A DNA stretch of 64,000 nucleotides from positions 434,001 to 498,000 of the forward strand of contig NZ_RCSU01000002.1 of the NCBI RefSeq assembly GCF_003991355.1, given 5' to 3'. Both the position numbers and the translations under genes were made by a program. Source of the stretch: Pseudoflavitalea rhizosphaerae. Its GTDB lineage: Bacteria; Bacteroidota; Bacteroidia; Chitinophagales; Chitinophagaceae. The notes under the pieces are model-generated. The model made no database searches, was not told where the DNA came from, and was given only the letters and a program-made list of their open reading frames with translations. Below are positions 1 through 7,084 of the stretch, in pieces (position 1 is the first letter of the stretch; each line of letters starts with the position of its first letter).

Positions 1-1
1 T

Positions 2-769
2 GAAAAGCTAAAAATGTTCTTCATCTGCGGAGGAATGCCGGAAGCCGTAGTAGCATTATTAGAAAAACAGGACATGGATAAAACGCAGCAGGTGCTGCAA
101 AATATAATCAATGCCTATGCCTTTGATTTTTCAAAACATGCTGAAAATAAGGATATTCCCAAAATCAATCACCTTTGGTCTTCCGTACCTTCTCAGTTAG
201 CGAGGGAGAACAAAAAATTCCTTTACCATTCTGCAAAGACTGGGGCACGTGCCCGTGAATATGAAGATGCGCTGCTCTGGCTTTCACATGCGGGTTTAGT
301 GCATCGCATTTTCCGGATATCAAAACCTGGTCTGCCTCTTTCTGCCTATGATGATCTTTCTGCCTTTAAACTTTATTTGATCGATGTAGGATTGCTACGC
401 AGGCTTTCCCTTTTGGATCCAATAGCAATAAGAGAGGGAAACAGGCTATTTACGGAGTTTAAAGGTTCGTTGAGTGAAAATTTCATATTACAACATCTCA
501 TCGCGAATTTCGAAGGCACACCACGATACTGGACGTCTGGAAATCAGGCAGAAGTTGACTTCATTATTCAGATGAGGAATGAAATTATTCCAATAGAGGT
601 AAAATCAGACGAAAGCATACGTAGTAAAAGCCTTACTGTTTATAACGACCTTTATCAACCTTCTGTGCGTATCAGGTATTCATTAAAAAACTTAAAAAAA
701 GACGATGGATTAATCAATATCCCTTTATTTATGGTTGATTATACTGAGAAACTACTTGGGCTTTCATGA
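2..769 (+). CDS. DUF4143 ATPase, C-terminal part (5' end outside window)
   Basis: The frame is open to the left edge, so the N-terminal AAA+ domain with its Walker motifs lies outside the window; the visible part is about 255 residues. It resembles the C-terminal DUF4143 half of the Bacteroidota ATPase family: a helical stretch, a segment around LYLIDVGLLRRL, then a nuclease-like fold with EVDFIIQ and IPIEVKS, matching the D...ExK pattern of restriction-endonuclease-like domains. The role of this family is poorly known; links to mobile DNA or toxin-antitoxin-like functions have been suggested. It sits next to an integration hot spot and a second, broken relative lies at 1262-1513. A weak hairpin with a T-run follows at 844-869. 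Confidence 0.8.
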   Translation, partial: EKLKMFFICGGMPEAVVALLEKQDMDKTQQVLQNIINAYAFDFSKHAENKDIPKINHLWSSVPSQLARENKKFLYHSAKTGARAREYEDALLWLSHAGLVHRIFRISKPGLPLSAYDDLSAFKLYLIDVGLLRRLSLLDPIAIREGNRLFTEFKGSLSENFILQHLIANFEGTPRYWTSGNQAEVDFIIQMRNEIIPIEVKSDESIRSKSLTVYNDLYQPSVRIRYSLKNLKKDDGLINIPLFMVDYTEKLLGLS

Positions 770-843
770 ATGAGCTATTGACAGAACGAAATTCCAACAG
801 GCGTACAAAGCAATTTATGAGCTGACATCATAATTAAGAACCC

Positions 844-869
844 GATCAGTTTCGATCCTGATTTTTTTG
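844..869 (+). terminator. weak rho-independent terminator
   Basis: GATCAG (844-849) pairs with CTGATT (858-863, last pair G-T) and is followed by a run of T. It lies about 75 bp after the DUF4143 stop. The short stem makes the call tentative. Confidence 0.4.
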
Positions 870-922
870 AAATCCGGAAATCCGTATCAAAAATCGCACA
901 CTTGAACAAGTTGAAAAATACA

Positions 923-945
923 AAACCCGCGACTAGCGCGGGTTT
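923..945 (-). terminator. GC-rich hairpin, first copy
   Basis: AAACCCGCG (923-931) and CGCGGGTTT (937-945) form a perfect 9-bp stem with a 5-nt loop. On the minus strand it is followed by a T-rich tail (TTTTGTATTTTT). Nearly the same 28-bp sequence recurs at 1522-1549, where it appears to be the old terminator of tRNA-Arg. Confidence 0.6.
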
Positions 946-955
946 GAAATATCGT

Positions 956-991
956 GTGAACGACAGTGGAAAGTTTTCGAATCTGCTTAGG
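956..991 (-). pseudogene. possible decayed tRNA-Arg 3' half
   Basis: Read on the minus strand this stretch contains CCTAAGCAG, then TTCGAA, then GTTCAC, followed shortly by the terminator-like hairpin at 923-945. The intact tRNA-Arg at 11567-11640 has TCTAAGCAG, TTCGAA and GGTTCAC in the same order, and its displaced terminator at 1523-1545 is nearly identical to that hairpin. No tRNA fold can be drawn here, so at best it is a remnant of a tRNA-Arg copy. The likeness could be chance. Confidence 0.3.
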
Positions 992-1261
992 TTCGACTTG
1001 CAAACCTGGCTCTCTTTTTTTCAATTCTATAGCAATAACTGGTTAAATTAAAAAGATGCTCCTACATAGAAGTAATGTCTGAGTATATACATTTTAGAGC
1101 AAAAACAAGCGAAATCAACCAAAATATTGCATCAGTCACCTGTTTTAAAGCGGTTTAGATATTCAGTATTGAACTTAGTTTTCAACAAATACTTCTATTT
1201 TAGTGGTTGTAATCCCTAAAAAATACCTAATTAAGGGAATACATTCCCTGAATATGATAAA

Positions 1262-1513
1262 ATGTACCTTATCAGTGAAAGAAAAAAACAATTAGCCTAT
1301 AGTGGATTTTATGGAAACAGCTATTTCTGGCGCAATACCAGTCAAGCTGAAATCGATTACATAGAGGAACAGGATGGAAAAATTTCAGCCTTTGAATTTA
1401 AATGGAATCCAAAGGCGAAAGCAAAGTTTCCGAAGGCTTTTTTGGAAGAATACCATCCCCCACAAACACAAGTAATCAATCGGGATAATTATTGGGAATG
1501 GTTATCTCAATAA
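1262..1513 (+). pseudogene. remnant of a DUF4143 ATPase C-terminus
   Basis: These 83 residues match only the extreme C-terminus of a DUF4143-type ATPase, with the nuclease-like signature EIDYIEE followed by FEFKW. Upstream the frame stays open only to a TAA at 1232-1234, and no ATPase domain, Walker motif or helical domain precedes it. The normal protein is near 380-400 residues, so most of the gene is gone. It belongs to a different subfamily from the gene ending at 769, whose C-terminus has EVDFIIQ and lacks the FKWNPK stretch. It was probably truncated by earlier insertion or deletion at this tRNA-linked site. Confidence 0.7.
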
Positions 1514-1522
1514 TGAAAAACC

Positions 1523-1545
1523 CGCGACCAGCGCGGGTTTGAAAT
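1523..1545 (-). terminator. displaced terminator of tRNA-Arg
   Basis: AAACCCGCG (1523-1531) pairs with CGCGGGTTT (1537-1545), and T-rich sequence follows on the minus strand. It sits just outside attL. Before insertion of the 10-kb element it would have lain a few bases downstream of the 3' end of tRNA-Arg, so the element has separated the tRNA from its terminator. Confidence 0.65.
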
Positions 1546-1549
1546 GCAA

Positions 1550-1562
1550 AGTGAACCGGATT
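1550..1562. repeat. attL: left 13-bp direct repeat of the integrated element
   Basis: AGTGAACCGGATT is identical to 11565-11577. There it covers the last nucleotides of tRNA-Arg and the bases just beyond. Everything between the two copies reads as a mobilizable element, and the recombinase lies against the right copy. Confidence 0.75.
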
Positions 1563-1614
1563 TGGCAAATATCGAACTATTTTATTGAAGATTTAAAACT
1601 TTTAGCAGCTTTAG

Positions 1615-1646
1615 CGGCCTGACCGGGAACGGTTTAGGCCGTTTTT
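1615..1646 (+). terminator. terminator used by the recombinase in the circular form
   Basis: CGGCCT (1615-1620) pairs with AGGCCG (1636-1641), with a further ACC/GGT pairing inside, and TTTTT follows at 1642-1646. Nothing upstream within the integrated copy needs it. In a circle joined at the 13-bp repeat, the recombinase frame would stop at 1620-1622, inside this stem. Confidence 0.7.
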
Positions 1647-1679
1647 GTATGCCTACTTGTGAACAGAAAATTGAAGTAT

Positions 1680-2627
1680 ATGGAAAAAGTAACATGCAAG
1701 GAGGTTAACCAGCTTGACCTCGTGGATTTTTTAGCCGGGTTAGGTCATTCCCCTAAAAAGATAAGGAATAACGACTATTGGTACATATCCCCGCTGCCGC
1801 ACCGCCAGGAAAAGACGCCTTCCTTTAAGGTAGACCGCCGGAAAAATGTATGGTATGATCACGGCACCGGTAAGGGTGGCACGCTGGTAGATTTTGGAAT
1901 CCTCTATTACCATTGCAGCATTGCCGATCTTTTACAACGCCTCGCCGGTTACCAGCCCACGACAAATTTTTCTTTTCACCCGCCCATTCAGGCCCGCAAC
2001 CCGCAACCTGCCCCGGCAATTTTTGCTGGTGAAAAGAAAGAGAATGCCAGCGGCAAAATTGTTGTACTGGACACCCGCCCGCTGGCGTTGCCAGGGCTGA
2101 TTCAGTACCTGGAAAAAAGACAAATCCCAGTAAAAATTGCCGCCCGCTTTTGCAAAGAAGTTGACTTCCTTTTATACGGGAAAAAGCATTCCGCTATCGG
2201 GTTCCAGAATAACGCGGGAGGGTATGAACTCCGCAGCGGAAATTTTAAAGGCAGCAGCGCTCCCAAAGACATTACTTTTTTAGACAACGGCAGAGATCAG
2301 GTTGCTGTATTTGAAGGGCTCTTTAGCTTCCTTTCTTTTCAAGCAATTAATCAAAACCAGCAGCCCCCACTGTCAAATTGCCTTGTCTTAAACTCCCTGG
2401 CTTTTCTGGAAAGGAGCCGCCCATTGTTGGAGCAACATAAACAAGTTCATCTGGTTTTAGACCGGGATACTGCCGGTAAAAATTGCACCAGCCTGGCGCT
2501 TCAATGGGATAAAGAAAAGTACATAGACCGCAGTGATTTTTACCATCCCCACAAAGACCTGAACGACTGGCTAACTCACCACAAGCACAATCGAGGGCAA
2601 AGTCAAAGGCCAGGGAAGGCCCTTTGA
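1680..2627 (+). CDS. CHC2/Toprim primase-like mobilization protein
   Basis: This is probably a DNA primase-like protein that helps restart replication of the transferred strand. The N-terminus (about residues 35-90) looks like the CHC2-type domain of mobilization primases, with SPLPHRQEKTPSFKV and YDHGTGKGG. The C-terminal half has Toprim motifs: the acidic VAVFEGLFSF and the metal-binding LVLDRDTAG. At about 315 residues the length suits the mobile-element family. ATG at 1680 is chosen; a GTG at 1659 in the same frame would add seven residues, and neither has a clear ribosome site. The stop codon lies in a hairpin (2602-2628) ahead of the proposed oriT. Confidence 0.8.
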   Translation: MEKVTCKEVNQLDLVDFLAGLGHSPKKIRNNDYWYISPLPHRQEKTPSFKVDRRKNVWYDHGTGKGGTLVDFGILYYHCSIADLLQRLAGYQPTTNFSFHPPIQARNPQPAPAIFAGEKKENASGKIVVLDTRPLALPGLIQYLEKRQIPVKIAARFCKEVDFLLYGKKHSAIGFQNNAGGYELRSGNFKGSSAPKDITFLDNGRDQVAVFEGLFSFLSFQAINQNQQPPLSNCLVLNSLAFLERSRPLLEQHKQVHLVLDRDTAGKNCTSLALQWDKEKYIDRSDFYHPHKDLNDWLTHHKHNRGQSQRPGKAL

Positions 2628-2725
2628 CGTTTGCGTAGCCAGCTATGTTTTGGTAAAACCAAAACGGCTGGCTCCCTTCATGCTACCGCATTCAGGGAGG
2701 TGTTTTTTTCATGCTATCGCATTCA
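2602..2725 (+). other. candidate oriT region: two hairpins and a 17-bp direct repeat
   Basis: Hairpin 1 pairs GTCAAAGG with CCTTTGAC (2602-2628). Hairpin 2 pairs AGCCAGC (2637-2643) with GCTGGCT (2667-2673) and has an inner 8-bp stem GTTTTGGT/ACCAAAAC. They are followed by TCATGCTACCGCATTCA (2678-2694) and a one-mismatch copy at 2709-2725, 31 bp apart. Inverted and direct repeats just upstream of mobC and the relaxase are typical of transfer origins. A terminator role for the hairpins is possible, though no T-run follows either stem directly. Confidence 0.45.
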
Positions 2726-2746
2726 AAAAATAAGGAGGAATAAGAT

Positions 2747-3127
2747 ATGGAGCAGCAGCAATTACAAATTAAAAACAAGGGAGGTCGTCCGAAAAAAGCG
2801 ATTAAGAAAGATCAGCTCATGGCTATTAAATGCACCCTTGAGGAACGCCGTTTAATTGAAGGAAGGGCAAAGATTGCCAACATAACAGTATCAGAATACC
2901 TGCGGGAAATTGGCCTCACCGGTAAAATTGACAGGCGGGAAAAAGCATTGCCGAAAGAAATTTTAGACTTTACGGCGATGCTGAATCACCTGGCTGCAAA
3001 CCTAAACCAGATCGCCAAAAAAAGGAATGGGGTAGAAGAATTAAGTGCAATGGAACGGGCCACCCTATCAGTCCAATCAAAGCAACTAAAAGAGTTGGCC
3101 TTACAGATCAAAAACTACCTACAATGA
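2747..3127 (+). CDS. mobC: MobC-like relaxosome accessory protein
   Basis: This small basic protein (126 residues) has the layout of plasmid MobC proteins. It has a Lys/Arg-rich N-terminus (GGRPKK), a ribbon-helix-helix-like segment (MAIKCTLEERRLIEGRA ... ITVSEYLRE) and a C-terminal helical part with LNHLAANLNQIAKK. It should bind the transfer origin and help the relaxase nick it. AAGGAGGAA stands a few bases before the ATG, an unusually good ribosome site for this phylum and support for the start. Its stop overlaps the relaxase start (ATGA, 3124-3127), so the two are translationally coupled. Confidence 0.85.
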   Translation: MEQQQLQIKNKGGRPKKAIKKDQLMAIKCTLEERRLIEGRAKIANITVSEYLREIGLTGKIDRREKALPKEILDFTAMLNHLAANLNQIAKKRNGVEELSAMERATLSVQSKQLKELALQIKNYLQ

Positions 3128-4176
3128 TTGGGCATGTTTCAACAGGAGCATCTGCTTTTCACTGTATCAGTTATTGCCTGGAAGATAAGCAAGAACTGTC
3201 CGCTGAAAAGAAAGAACAACTATCCCGGCAGGATGATCTGCAGCACATGGACCGGGCGGAAGTCCTGTTTTATAATAAATGCTTCGGTAATAAATACGAA
3301 CTGGCAAGTCAGTTCCGGGAAGTGGAGAAGCTAAGTAAACGGGTAGAAAAACCTGTGCTGCATATGTCCCTACGCCTGGCCCCAGGTGAGCAACTTTCCA
3401 AAGATCAACTGATGGAAATAGGCCGGGAATGCGCCAAAGAATTCGGGGTTGCAGACCACCAATATATCTGTGTATTACACAAAGACACGAAGGAGCAGCA
3501 TATCCATATTGCAGCTAACAGGGTGGGGTTTGATGGCAAGGTGGCCAGTGATAGCAACAATTATAAAAGAATGGCAGCCCTTTGCCGGAGGCTGGAAAAG
3601 CAATATAACCTGAAGGAAGTATTAAGTCCACGGGCTTTTCTTTCCCCCAAGGAAAGGCTATTGCCCCGCCACGATTCCCGGAAGGAAAAGTTGAAAACGG
3701 ACATCCGGCAGACTTTGGAAAAAGTTCACTGCTTTGGCGAGTTCGAGCGCAAAATGCAGGAGTTAGGCTACAAGGTAATTAAAGGCCGGGGGATCTCATT
3801 TATTGACAAAAAGAAGGTCAAGATAAAAGGTAGTGAGGTGGGCTTTGCGTGGGCTAAAATTGAAAAAATCCTGGCCATTAAACAGCAGCTTGAAATGAAG
3901 GTGACTGAACAAAAACTGTATGAAAAGAGCGTTGAACAGAAAATTGAAAATTCTGGAGTAGCGACAGTTTCCCAGAGATTATTGCAACAGACCAGACAGG
4001 ATGCTCTGATTGACCGGTCGCCCCTCCTGCCTGTAATAGAGGGATTTTGCAAAGTATTGGATGAACTATTAAAGCCTGAATATACCTCCGATTCCATGCC
4101 TTACGAGTTTACTTATGAGGGGTATAAACGGAGGAAGAAGAAAGAATTAATCCAAAGTAGGAAACACAGTCGTTAA
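3124..4176 (+). CDS. relaxase / mobilization nuclease (MobA/VirD2-like)
   Basis: This relaxase should nick the transfer origin and lead the single strand into the recipient. The N-terminal half is a PF03432-type domain with the metal-binding histidine motif at residues 126 and 128 (QHIHIAANRVG), preceded by HMSLRLAPGE and a conserved-looking FGNKYELASQF region. The C-terminal half is charged and helical. Length 350 residues is within the range of small Bacteroidota relaxases. It overlaps mobC by 4 bp and is followed 19 bp later by a small membrane protein gene. The catalytic tyrosine could not be assigned with confidence. Confidence 0.85.
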   Translation: MIGHVSTGASAFHCISYCLEDKQELSAEKKEQLSRQDDLQHMDRAEVLFYNKCFGNKYELASQFREVEKLSKRVEKPVLHMSLRLAPGEQLSKDQLMEIGRECAKEFGVADHQYICVLHKDTKEQHIHIAANRVGFDGKVASDSNNYKRMAALCRRLEKQYNLKEVLSPRAFLSPKERLLPRHDSRKEKLKTDIRQTLEKVHCFGEFERKMQELGYKVIKGRGISFIDKKKVKIKGSEVGFAWAKIEKILAIKQQLEMKVTEQKLYEKSVEQKIENSGVATVSQRLLQQTRQDALIDRSPLLPVIEGFCKVLDELLKPEYTSDSMPYEFTYEGYKRRKKKELIQSRKHSR

Positions 4177-4195
4177 ACCAAAAAAATATTAAAAC

Positions 4196-4732
4196 ATGGA
4201 CACAACAAATAATATTGAAAAAGAAAGTATTGAACTGGTGCTGGAAGAATTTGGCGAGGACCAGAAATTATTGCAAAAAACAATTGACGACCTGGTTACC
4301 GCTATTAATGGGCTAACTGACCGGGTAAAGCAAATAGAAGGAAAATTAGAAAATCCGCAGGGCGTAACAGTTGCTGCTGACACCCGGCCAATTCAGGAAA
4401 TTGTGAAAAAGGGGCTTATTGATGCCAGGTTGATTGTGGCCGGTCAGCCGAAGAATATTATCCGGAAATTCCAGATTTTGTTATTTCCGGAGCGGGACGC
4501 CAAGCTGTTTTATAAGGTGGTTTTTGGGCGTTGGTTTCTATTCCTCGTAATTATGTTTTTCATAGCCCATTTTTATAAGTTTACTGTCCATTGGAACGAA
4601 GCACAAAAAGTAATAGAACTTCGACAATTGGAAAATGATAGAACCAACGTGGCATGGAACTACCTATATGAACATCAAGGCAAGCAAGGAAAGAAATTGA
4701 TGGATAGTATATATCATAAAATCCATCAATGA
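4196..4732 (+). CDS. hypothetical one-pass membrane protein of the mob operon
   Basis: The family is not recognised. The first 75 residues are acidic and look like a coiled coil (repeated E, D, K and L; LLQKTIDDLVTAINGLTDRV). A single transmembrane segment follows near residues 115-130 (WFLFLVIMFFIAHFY), then a short charged tail. It starts 19 bp after the relaxase stop on the same strand and so is probably the last gene of the mobilization operon. A role in tethering the relaxosome to the membrane or to a helper coupling protein is inference only. It converges on the metal operon with a 14-bp gap. Confidence 0.6.
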   Translation: MDTTNNIEKESIELVLEEFGEDQKLLQKTIDDLVTAINGLTDRVKQIEGKLENPQGVTVAADTRPIQEIVKKGLIDARLIVAGQPKNIIRKFQILLFPERDAKLFYKVVFGRWFLFLVIMFFIAHFYKFTVHWNEAQKVIELRQLENDRTNVAWNYLYEHQGKQGKKLMDSIYHKIHQ

Positions 4733-4746
4733 CGTTTAGGAGATAA

Positions 4747-4962
4747 CTATGCGCAACAAGATTTATTCATCTGTATCGGCGGGCATTTCACCGTTCCATA
4801 GCTACAAAATACACAGCAATCCCCTGGTTTGGGCTTTAACAGGGTTTGGCAGCTAGTGCAGGTATAAAAATACTGGCAGGCATCTACTGGCATGGTTTCT
4901 TCTTTCTGGAAGCCGCAGTGCGGACAGGTAAGCGTCGATTCAAGTACGAATGTTGTTTGCAT
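4747..4962 (-). CDS. small Cys-rich zinc-ribbon-like protein (GDCCVFCSYGT type)
   Basis: The protein has 71 residues, with two CxxC pairs (CPHC and CTSC) forming a likely zinc ribbon. A dense motif GDCCVFCSYGTVKCPPIQ follows, and the protein ends in CCA. Small proteins with this motif are, from memory, often found near mercury transport genes in Bacteroidota. It is the last gene of the four-gene minus-strand operon begun by arsR, 8 bp after the VOC gene. The many thiols suggest binding of a soft metal such as Hg(II), or passing it on; no enzyme activity is apparent. Confidence 0.7.
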   Translation of the reverse strand: MQTTFVLESTLTCPHCGFQKEETMPVDACQYFYTCTSCQTLLKPKPGDCCVFCSYGTVKCPPIQMNKSCCA

Positions 4963-4970
4963 TTTCCTAT

Positions 4971-5351
4971 TTAATTTTTGCCTTCTTCTGTGAACATAAT
5001 GGTGTTTCCAAACGGGTCATTAACAGTCATACATGGAGCATTCCAGGGCGCCTGCTCGATGCCTGGCCGGTTGTATCTATACTTTTTCCCAAGTAACTCT
5101 TTGTGATAATCGCGCACACCAGTAGTTTCTATATACACTTTAGAACCTGGGCAGCAGTCGCCATGATGCTCCGTAAGGTGAAAAAGAATCGACCCCTTTG
5201 AAACCTGCATATAGAGAGGTGCATCATCACTAAAACGATGCTTCCAATCAATGTTAAAGCCAAGCCAGTCAATGTAAAATTCGACTGTTTTATCGTAGTC
5301 GAAAATGCGTAAAACGGGTATTACTTTAGTATCCATATTGGAGGTTTTCAA
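4971..5351 (-). CDS. VOC-superfamily (glyoxalase/bleomycin-resistance-like) protein
   Basis: A single VOC module pair in 126 residues: an N-terminal beta-alpha-beta unit with VIPVLRIFDYDKTVEFY and a C-terminal unit ending NDPFGNTIMFTE, the usual signature of glyoxalase/bleomycin-resistance-like proteins. Between them is HHGDCCPGS, a cysteine pair not needed for the fold. It overlaps merTP by 4 bp (start 5351, merTP stop at 5348), so the two are probably co-translated in the metal operon. A drug-binding role cannot be excluded, but the context points to metal or thiol chemistry. The substrate is unknown. Confidence 0.75.
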   Translation of the reverse strand: MKTSNMDTKVIPVLRIFDYDKTVEFYIDWLGFNIDWKHRFSDDAPLYMQVSKGSILFHLTEHHGDCCPGSKVYIETTGVRDYHKELLGKKYRYNRPGIEQAPWNAPCMTVNDPFGNTIMFTEEGKN

Positions 5352-6616
5352 TTTTTCTCACAGCATGATTTTTCCCCTTCGGAGCATGATTTGTCTTTTT
5401 CACAGGATTCCCCAGCAACACAAAGTTCTACTTTTGGCATTTTACCTTTGCCGACATATTTCTCACCAGCTTTTTGAATTTGTTCCTCCACTTTGTTGTA
5501 CGCTTCTTTGGTTAAATCCTGGTAGGAAGAAATCGAAAGAAACAGATCGGCGTATATTTTTTCAATATCAGCCTGGAATTGTTTTTCAAAGGATGCTTGT
5601 ACGATTCCATCCTTTTTATAACCTTCAATGGTATTTTGGGCAATAATAGTGGCTTCTTCTTTACTTAGTTTATCTACCTCTTTTCCTTTAAACCAGTTTT
5701 TGTTATCCGGAAAGGTCCCCGCATGATCAGCCGCTTCTGTGCTCGTCAATGCGATAAGTTCAATATTATGACTGGCGCTGATTGTTTTAATCAGTTCTGT
5801 CTTTTGCTTTTCGTCTGTGTTTGTAACCCATTTCACAGCCACCACTGTTCCCTTCCTGTTCAGCCAGGCGCTTTCTACTGCCGCCTTATTTTTTTCTAAA
5901 TCAACTAATAGGAATTTGGCTTTGCTGCCACAACCAATGGAGGGGGCTGCGTGGCAAACTAATGGCGCTTCATAAAATGAAACGGCTGTATTTGTTGCAC
6001 CCATAAGTTCATAGTTTTTGACTTTGTAGCCAGTTTTACTAATAGCTGCTGCGATCACCTTTATATCAACTTTTGAGGGGTCAAAAGTGACAAGGCTGCT
6101 TTTTGCAGCATAGGAGGTCGTATAAGTTATTACACCAGTTACCTTGGACAGTTCATTATTGACATGATCTTCGCATCCTTTGCAAGTCATCCCCTGAATA
6201 GTGAATTTGGCCTGTTGTTTATCTTCCACTGCCGTACTGACTATTGCTTGTCCTTTGGGTTGCGGATAAAATACTTTGGCATACAGGGGGAAAGTCATCA
6301 TCAGGATGGCAAAAAAGGTGATGATACCTAAAAAGGCTTTGGATTGCAAAAAGGAGGTTTTATTGGTCGTTTCACAATTGCAATCCGCGGGTGAGGTTTT
6401 GACAGGTCTTAATTGTTGATACCAGGCAAAGGCAAGTACAATAATTGACAAGCCGATCAGGTAAGGTCTGGCAGGTTCCAGCCATGAGAAATTGGCTGCG
6501 ATACTGCTACTCCCTGCAAGCATGGCAATGACCGGAGTAATGCAACAGAGTGAAGCTGCAATAGCTGAAAGCAGGCTTGTACCTACAACAGCACCGGAAG
6601 GTTTTGCTTTATTCAT
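5348..6616 (-). CDS. merTP: MerT-MerP fusion with unusual C-terminal domain
   Basis: Inner-membrane carrier for mercuric or similar soft-metal ions. Residues 1-120 are MerT-like, with three membrane segments and the vicinal cysteines of helix 1 (SLCCITPV). Residues about 135-205 are a MerP/HMA domain with GMTCKGC. About 215 more residues follow: a region with PLVCHAAPSIGCGS, a charged alpha/beta-looking part, a helical part, and a Cys-rich tail ending SCCEKN. Fusions of MerT and MerP are known in this phylum, but I do not recognise the extension. No mercuric reductase gene lies in the window. It overlaps arsR by 4 bp and the VOC gene by 4 bp. Confidence 0.85.
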   Translation of the reverse strand: MNKAKPSGAVVGTSLLSAIAASLCCITPVIAMLAGSSSIAANFSWLEPARPYLIGLSIIVLAFAWYQQLRPVKTSPADCNCETTNKTSFLQSKAFLGIITFFAILMMTFPLYAKVFYPQPKGQAIVSTAVEDKQQAKFTIQGMTCKGCEDHVNNELSKVTGVITYTTSYAAKSSLVTFDPSKVDIKVIAAAISKTGYKVKNYELMGATNTAVSFYEAPLVCHAAPSIGCGSKAKFLLVDLEKNKAAVESAWLNRKGTVVAVKWVTNTDEKQKTELIKTISASHNIELIALTSTEAADHAGTFPDNKNWFKGKEVDKLSKEEATIIAQNTIEGYKKDGIVQASFEKQFQADIEKIYADLFLSISSYQDLTKEAYNKVEEQIQKAGEKYVGKGKMPKVELCVAGESCEKDKSCSEGEKSCCEKN

Positions 6617-6990
6617 GGCATTTCCATTTTTTCGGTTTCTTTATTGATATGTTTAAAGAAGGGCTTTACTATTTTTAAGTTTTCTTGGGTAAGTGAGTAA
6701 TAGATGGTTTGTCCTTCCTTCCTGGTATGAACAATCCCGCCATCCTTGAGTTTCCTTAAATGTTGGGATACGGCAGGAATGGTCATGCCTAAAATATCTG
6801 ACAGGTCACAAGGGCACAGTTCATTTTCTTCTTCCAGTAAATAGAGGATTTTCAGGCGGACCTCATTGCCAGCCAGTGCAAGCACATTGGATAGGCTACT
6901 AAATGTTTTTTGGGCATTTTTGAGTTTACCCTTACATGCCTCAATCTGTGCCTGATCAGCGTAAAGGCGAATACAGGTATTGCTTTCCAT
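6613..6990 (-). CDS. ArsR/SmtB-family metal-responsive repressor
   Basis: Winged-helix repressor of 125 residues. The core HTH is at about residues 35-110: LALAGNEVRLKILYLL, then the metal-site motif ELCPCDLSD on helix 3, the recognition helix IPAVSQHLRKL, and the wing EGQTIYYSL. The CxC in ELCPCDL is the classical arsenite/soft-metal sensing site, and the N-terminus adds two more cysteines (C6 and C19). It is the first gene of the operon arsR-merTP-VOC-Cys-rich protein. It probably represses itself through the inverted repeat at 7015-7036. Mercury operons are more often governed by MerR, so the effector metal is not certain. Confidence 0.85.
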   Translation of the reverse strand: MESNTCIRLYADQAQIEACKGKLKNAQKTFSSLSNVLALAGNEVRLKILYLLEEENELCPCDLSDILGMTIPAVSQHLRKLKDGGIVHTRKEGQTIYYSLTQENLKIVKPFFKHINKETEKMEMP

Positions 6991-6994
6991 TATC

Positions 6995-7026
6995 CAAATG
7001 TAGAGCTAATAAAGTATTTAAGCAAA
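6995..7026 (-). promoter_or_regulatory. consensus Bacteroidota promoter of the arsR-merTP operon
   Basis: On the minus strand TTTG (7026-7023) is followed by exactly 20 bp and then TACATTTG (7002-6995). This fits the phylum consensus TTTG-N19-21-TAnnTTTG. The expected start of transcription falls near 6989, at the ATG of arsR, so the message is probably leaderless or nearly so. Confidence 0.75.
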
Positions 7027-7036
7027 TTCTTAAATA
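7015..7036. promoter_or_regulatory. ArsR operator: perfect 8-6-8 inverted repeat
   Basis: TATTTAAG (7015-7022), six bases, then CTTAAATA (7029-7036). The dyad is centred on the -33 TTTG of the arsR promoter, so a bound repressor would block sigma contact. AT-rich dyads of this kind are typical ArsR/SmtB operators. Confidence 0.7.
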
Positions 7037-7084
7037 TGTTGATTAGCAAAGGATAATATATGAGGTTGATTCTATTTCATCTAA

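Larger units (their letters stand above)
770..1261. other. non-coding gap beside the integration site
   Basis: No convincing gene is seen in these 490 bases, which are AT-rich. The stretch contains the weak terminator at 844-869, a strong 9-bp hairpin at 923-945 and a possible decayed tRNA 3' half at 956-991. The rest looks like degraded sequence between two mobile-DNA remnants. Confidence 0.6.

Noticed and set aside
2631-2855. 74-residue plus-strand frame after the primase gene
   Set aside because: It runs through the hairpins and direct repeats and overlaps mobC in another frame; mobC has a good ribosome site and family features.
4971-5351. Antibiotic (bleomycin) resistance gene
   Set aside because: The VOC fold is shared by many functions. 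The overlap with merTP and the cysteine pair make a metal-linked role more likely than drug resistance.
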